Assembly (NCBI RefSeq): GCF_013283645.1
Contig: NZ_JABEKV010000002.1
Location: 999,798 to 1,063,797, forward strand
From: Sinorhizobium psoraleae
GTDB lineage: Bacteria; Pseudomonadota; Alphaproteobacteria; Rhizobiales; Rhizobiaceae
Reading direction: 5' to 3'
Length of the DNA stretch: 64,000 bases
The translations under genes and the position numbers were made by a program. Below, piece by piece: positions 63,168-64,000 of this stretch. How positions within the stretch are numbered: the first letter of the stretch is position 1; every line of letters begins with the position of its first letter. Below the pieces are notes generated by a model. It was not told the origin of the DNA. It saw only the letters and a list, made by a program, of their open reading frames with translations, and did not search any database.

Positions 63168-63750
63168 GGAGGTCCTCGCCTATATCAAGGGGCTTTGGCT
63201 GCTCATCCGCGGCGACCGCGAGGGGTTCCGCTGGCTGGACATCAGCGAGAGCGGCCTGTGGCGCTCGTTCGCAGCGATCCTCTGGTCCCTGCCGGCGATC
63301 GCCGTGACCTGGGCCTCCTGGCGGCTTTATTACCTTTCGGCGATGCCGGCCGGCACGACGATCGGCTTCGGCTTCATCCTGAAGCTGCTTGTCATAGATC
63401 TTGCCAGTTGGCTCCTGCCGATCATCCTGATCGTGATCCTGTCGCGGCCGCTGGGATTTGCCTTTTTCGTGGTGCCCGTGATCGTCACTACCAATTGGCT
63501 CTCGGTGCCGCTCTCCTACGCCATGGCGCTACCGGCGGCGATCCGTCTGGTGATTCCGGGCAGCGAGGGACTGACAAGCCTGATCTGGCTGCTGCTGCTG
63601 GTCGCGAGCGTCGGCTTGCTCTTCCGGCTTCTGCGCACGGTCACCGGCGACCAGACCTTGCTCGCGGCCGCGCTGACGGCGCTATTCCTGCTGCCGTCGG
63701 TCATGATCGGCGAGTTCCTGCAGCGTTTCTTTGGTCTTGTTCCAGGCTAG
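63154..63750 (+). CDS. Conserved membrane protein between dapE and truA
   Basis: A 198-residue inner-membrane protein with about five hydrophobic helices (for example [20 protein letters not shown] and [20 protein letters not shown]). I do not recognise a named family. A gene of this kind lies between dapE and truA in rhizobia as I recall. Its start overlaps the end of dapE by 14 bases, so expression is coupled. Function unknown; involvement in cell-envelope work would suit the context but is only inferred. Confidence 0.82.
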   Translation: MPLLEEVLAYIKGLWLLIRGDREGFRWLDISESGLWRSFAAILWSLPAIAVTWASWRLYYLSAMPAGTTIGFGFILKLLVIDLASWLLPIILIVILSRPLGFAFFVVPVIVTTNWLSVPLSYAMALPAAIRLVIPGSEGLTSLIWLLLLVASVGLLFRLLRTVTGDQTLLAAALTALFLLPSVMIGEFLQRFFGLVPG

Positions 63751-63787
63751 CGAAACGCGAGGCATCAAAGACCGCGCCTGACGACGA

Positions 63788-64000
63788 TCAATAATCCACC
63801 TGCATGAAATAGAGGCCGTCGGGCGGGGCAACTGGCCCGCAGGCCTTCCGGTTGCGCGCTTCGAGCGCAGCCTGCAGATCGTCCGGCGTCCACTTGCCTT
63901 CGCCGACCAGCTTCAGCGAGCCGGCGAAGGAGCGAATCTGATTGTGCAGAAAGCTCTGGGCCGTCGCGCGGATCTCGATGAGATCTCCCGTTCGCGTCAC
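63788..64000 (-). CDS. truA: tRNA pseudouridine synthase A, C-terminal part (partial)
   Basis: Only the last 70 codons are in the window; the gene enters from the right edge. The segment [20 protein letters not shown] and the C-terminal [19 protein letters not shown] are diagnostic for TruA, which makes pseudouridine at positions 38-40 of tRNAs. The internal methionine at the edge is not the start. It converges on the dapE-membrane protein pair with 37 bases between stops. Confidence 0.93.
   Translation of the reverse strand: MTRTGDLIEIRATAQSFLHNQIRSFAGSLKLVGEGKWTPDDLQAALEARNRKACGPVAPPDGLYFMQVDY

Overview
The window is chromosomal DNA of an alphaproteobacterium of the Rhizobiaceae, almost certainly Sinorhizobium/Ensifer. 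It is GC-rich and densely coded. Gene order matches what I remember of the S. meliloti chromosome: fadD-pgi-frk-pyrE-pyrC-frcKACB-frcR, then clr-cyaD1-spdA-putA, then rpmH-rnpA-yidC-engB-argB, then dapD-dapE-truA. Intergenic regions carry several copies of a two-hairpin element of the RIME1 type described from S. meliloti, plus other dispersed palindromes. The species is not fixed by this evidence. One gene, a proline racemase family enzyme, sits inside the cAMP cluster where I do not recall one in S. meliloti.

Left third (1-25 kb). A carbon-metabolism block comes first: the end of an acyl-CoA ligase gene, glucose-6-phosphate isomerase, fructokinase and two pyrimidine genes. The fructose ABC importer frcBCAK is read leftward, opposite a ROK repressor whose stop overlaps the start of a FucU/RbsD-type mutarotase. 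Next is the cyclic-nucleotide module. Clr (Crp-like) is followed at once by the CHASE2 adenylate cyclase CyaD1. A FecR-domain protein, a Sel1-repeat protein with a perfect Clr box in its promoter, and the class III phosphodiesterase SpdA complete it, interrupted by the racemase gene. A type B PutA without its own DNA-binding domain follows.

Middle (25-34.5 kb). A roughly 1.8-kb stretch of lower GC (about 26.28-28.09 kb) abuts a tRNA-Arg(ACG) gene. It encodes a 305-aa protein with a HEPN ribonuclease motif (RNKLSGH) that resembles abortive-infection proteins, and an unrecognised convergent 100-aa ORF. This is the best candidate here for an under-described defence element. Beyond the tRNA is a tight leftward operon of a TVP38-type membrane protein, a MerA/E3-like flavoprotein and a histidine kinase, then a chemotaxis receptor ending in a CheR-docking type pentapeptide.

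Right half (34.5-64 kb). The rpmH-rnpA-yidC operon has a clear sigma-70 promoter. It is followed by engB, an exported MsrB, an ECF sigma/anti-sigma pair next to a fasciclin protein, argB, an Ada-phosphomutase operon, and several housekeeping or membrane genes. An EF-hand gene is broken by a one-base frameshift near 48,571. The lysine/diaminopimelate genes dapD and dapE flank a DEAD-box helicase, a 1-Cys peroxiredoxin, an SMR pump with a divergent HxlR regulator, and a LysR-controlled RND efflux operon. The first gene of that operon encodes an alpha/beta-hydrolase lacking all three catalytic residues. The window ends inside truA. No CRISPR array, intact insertion sequence, integrase or rRNA gene was seen.
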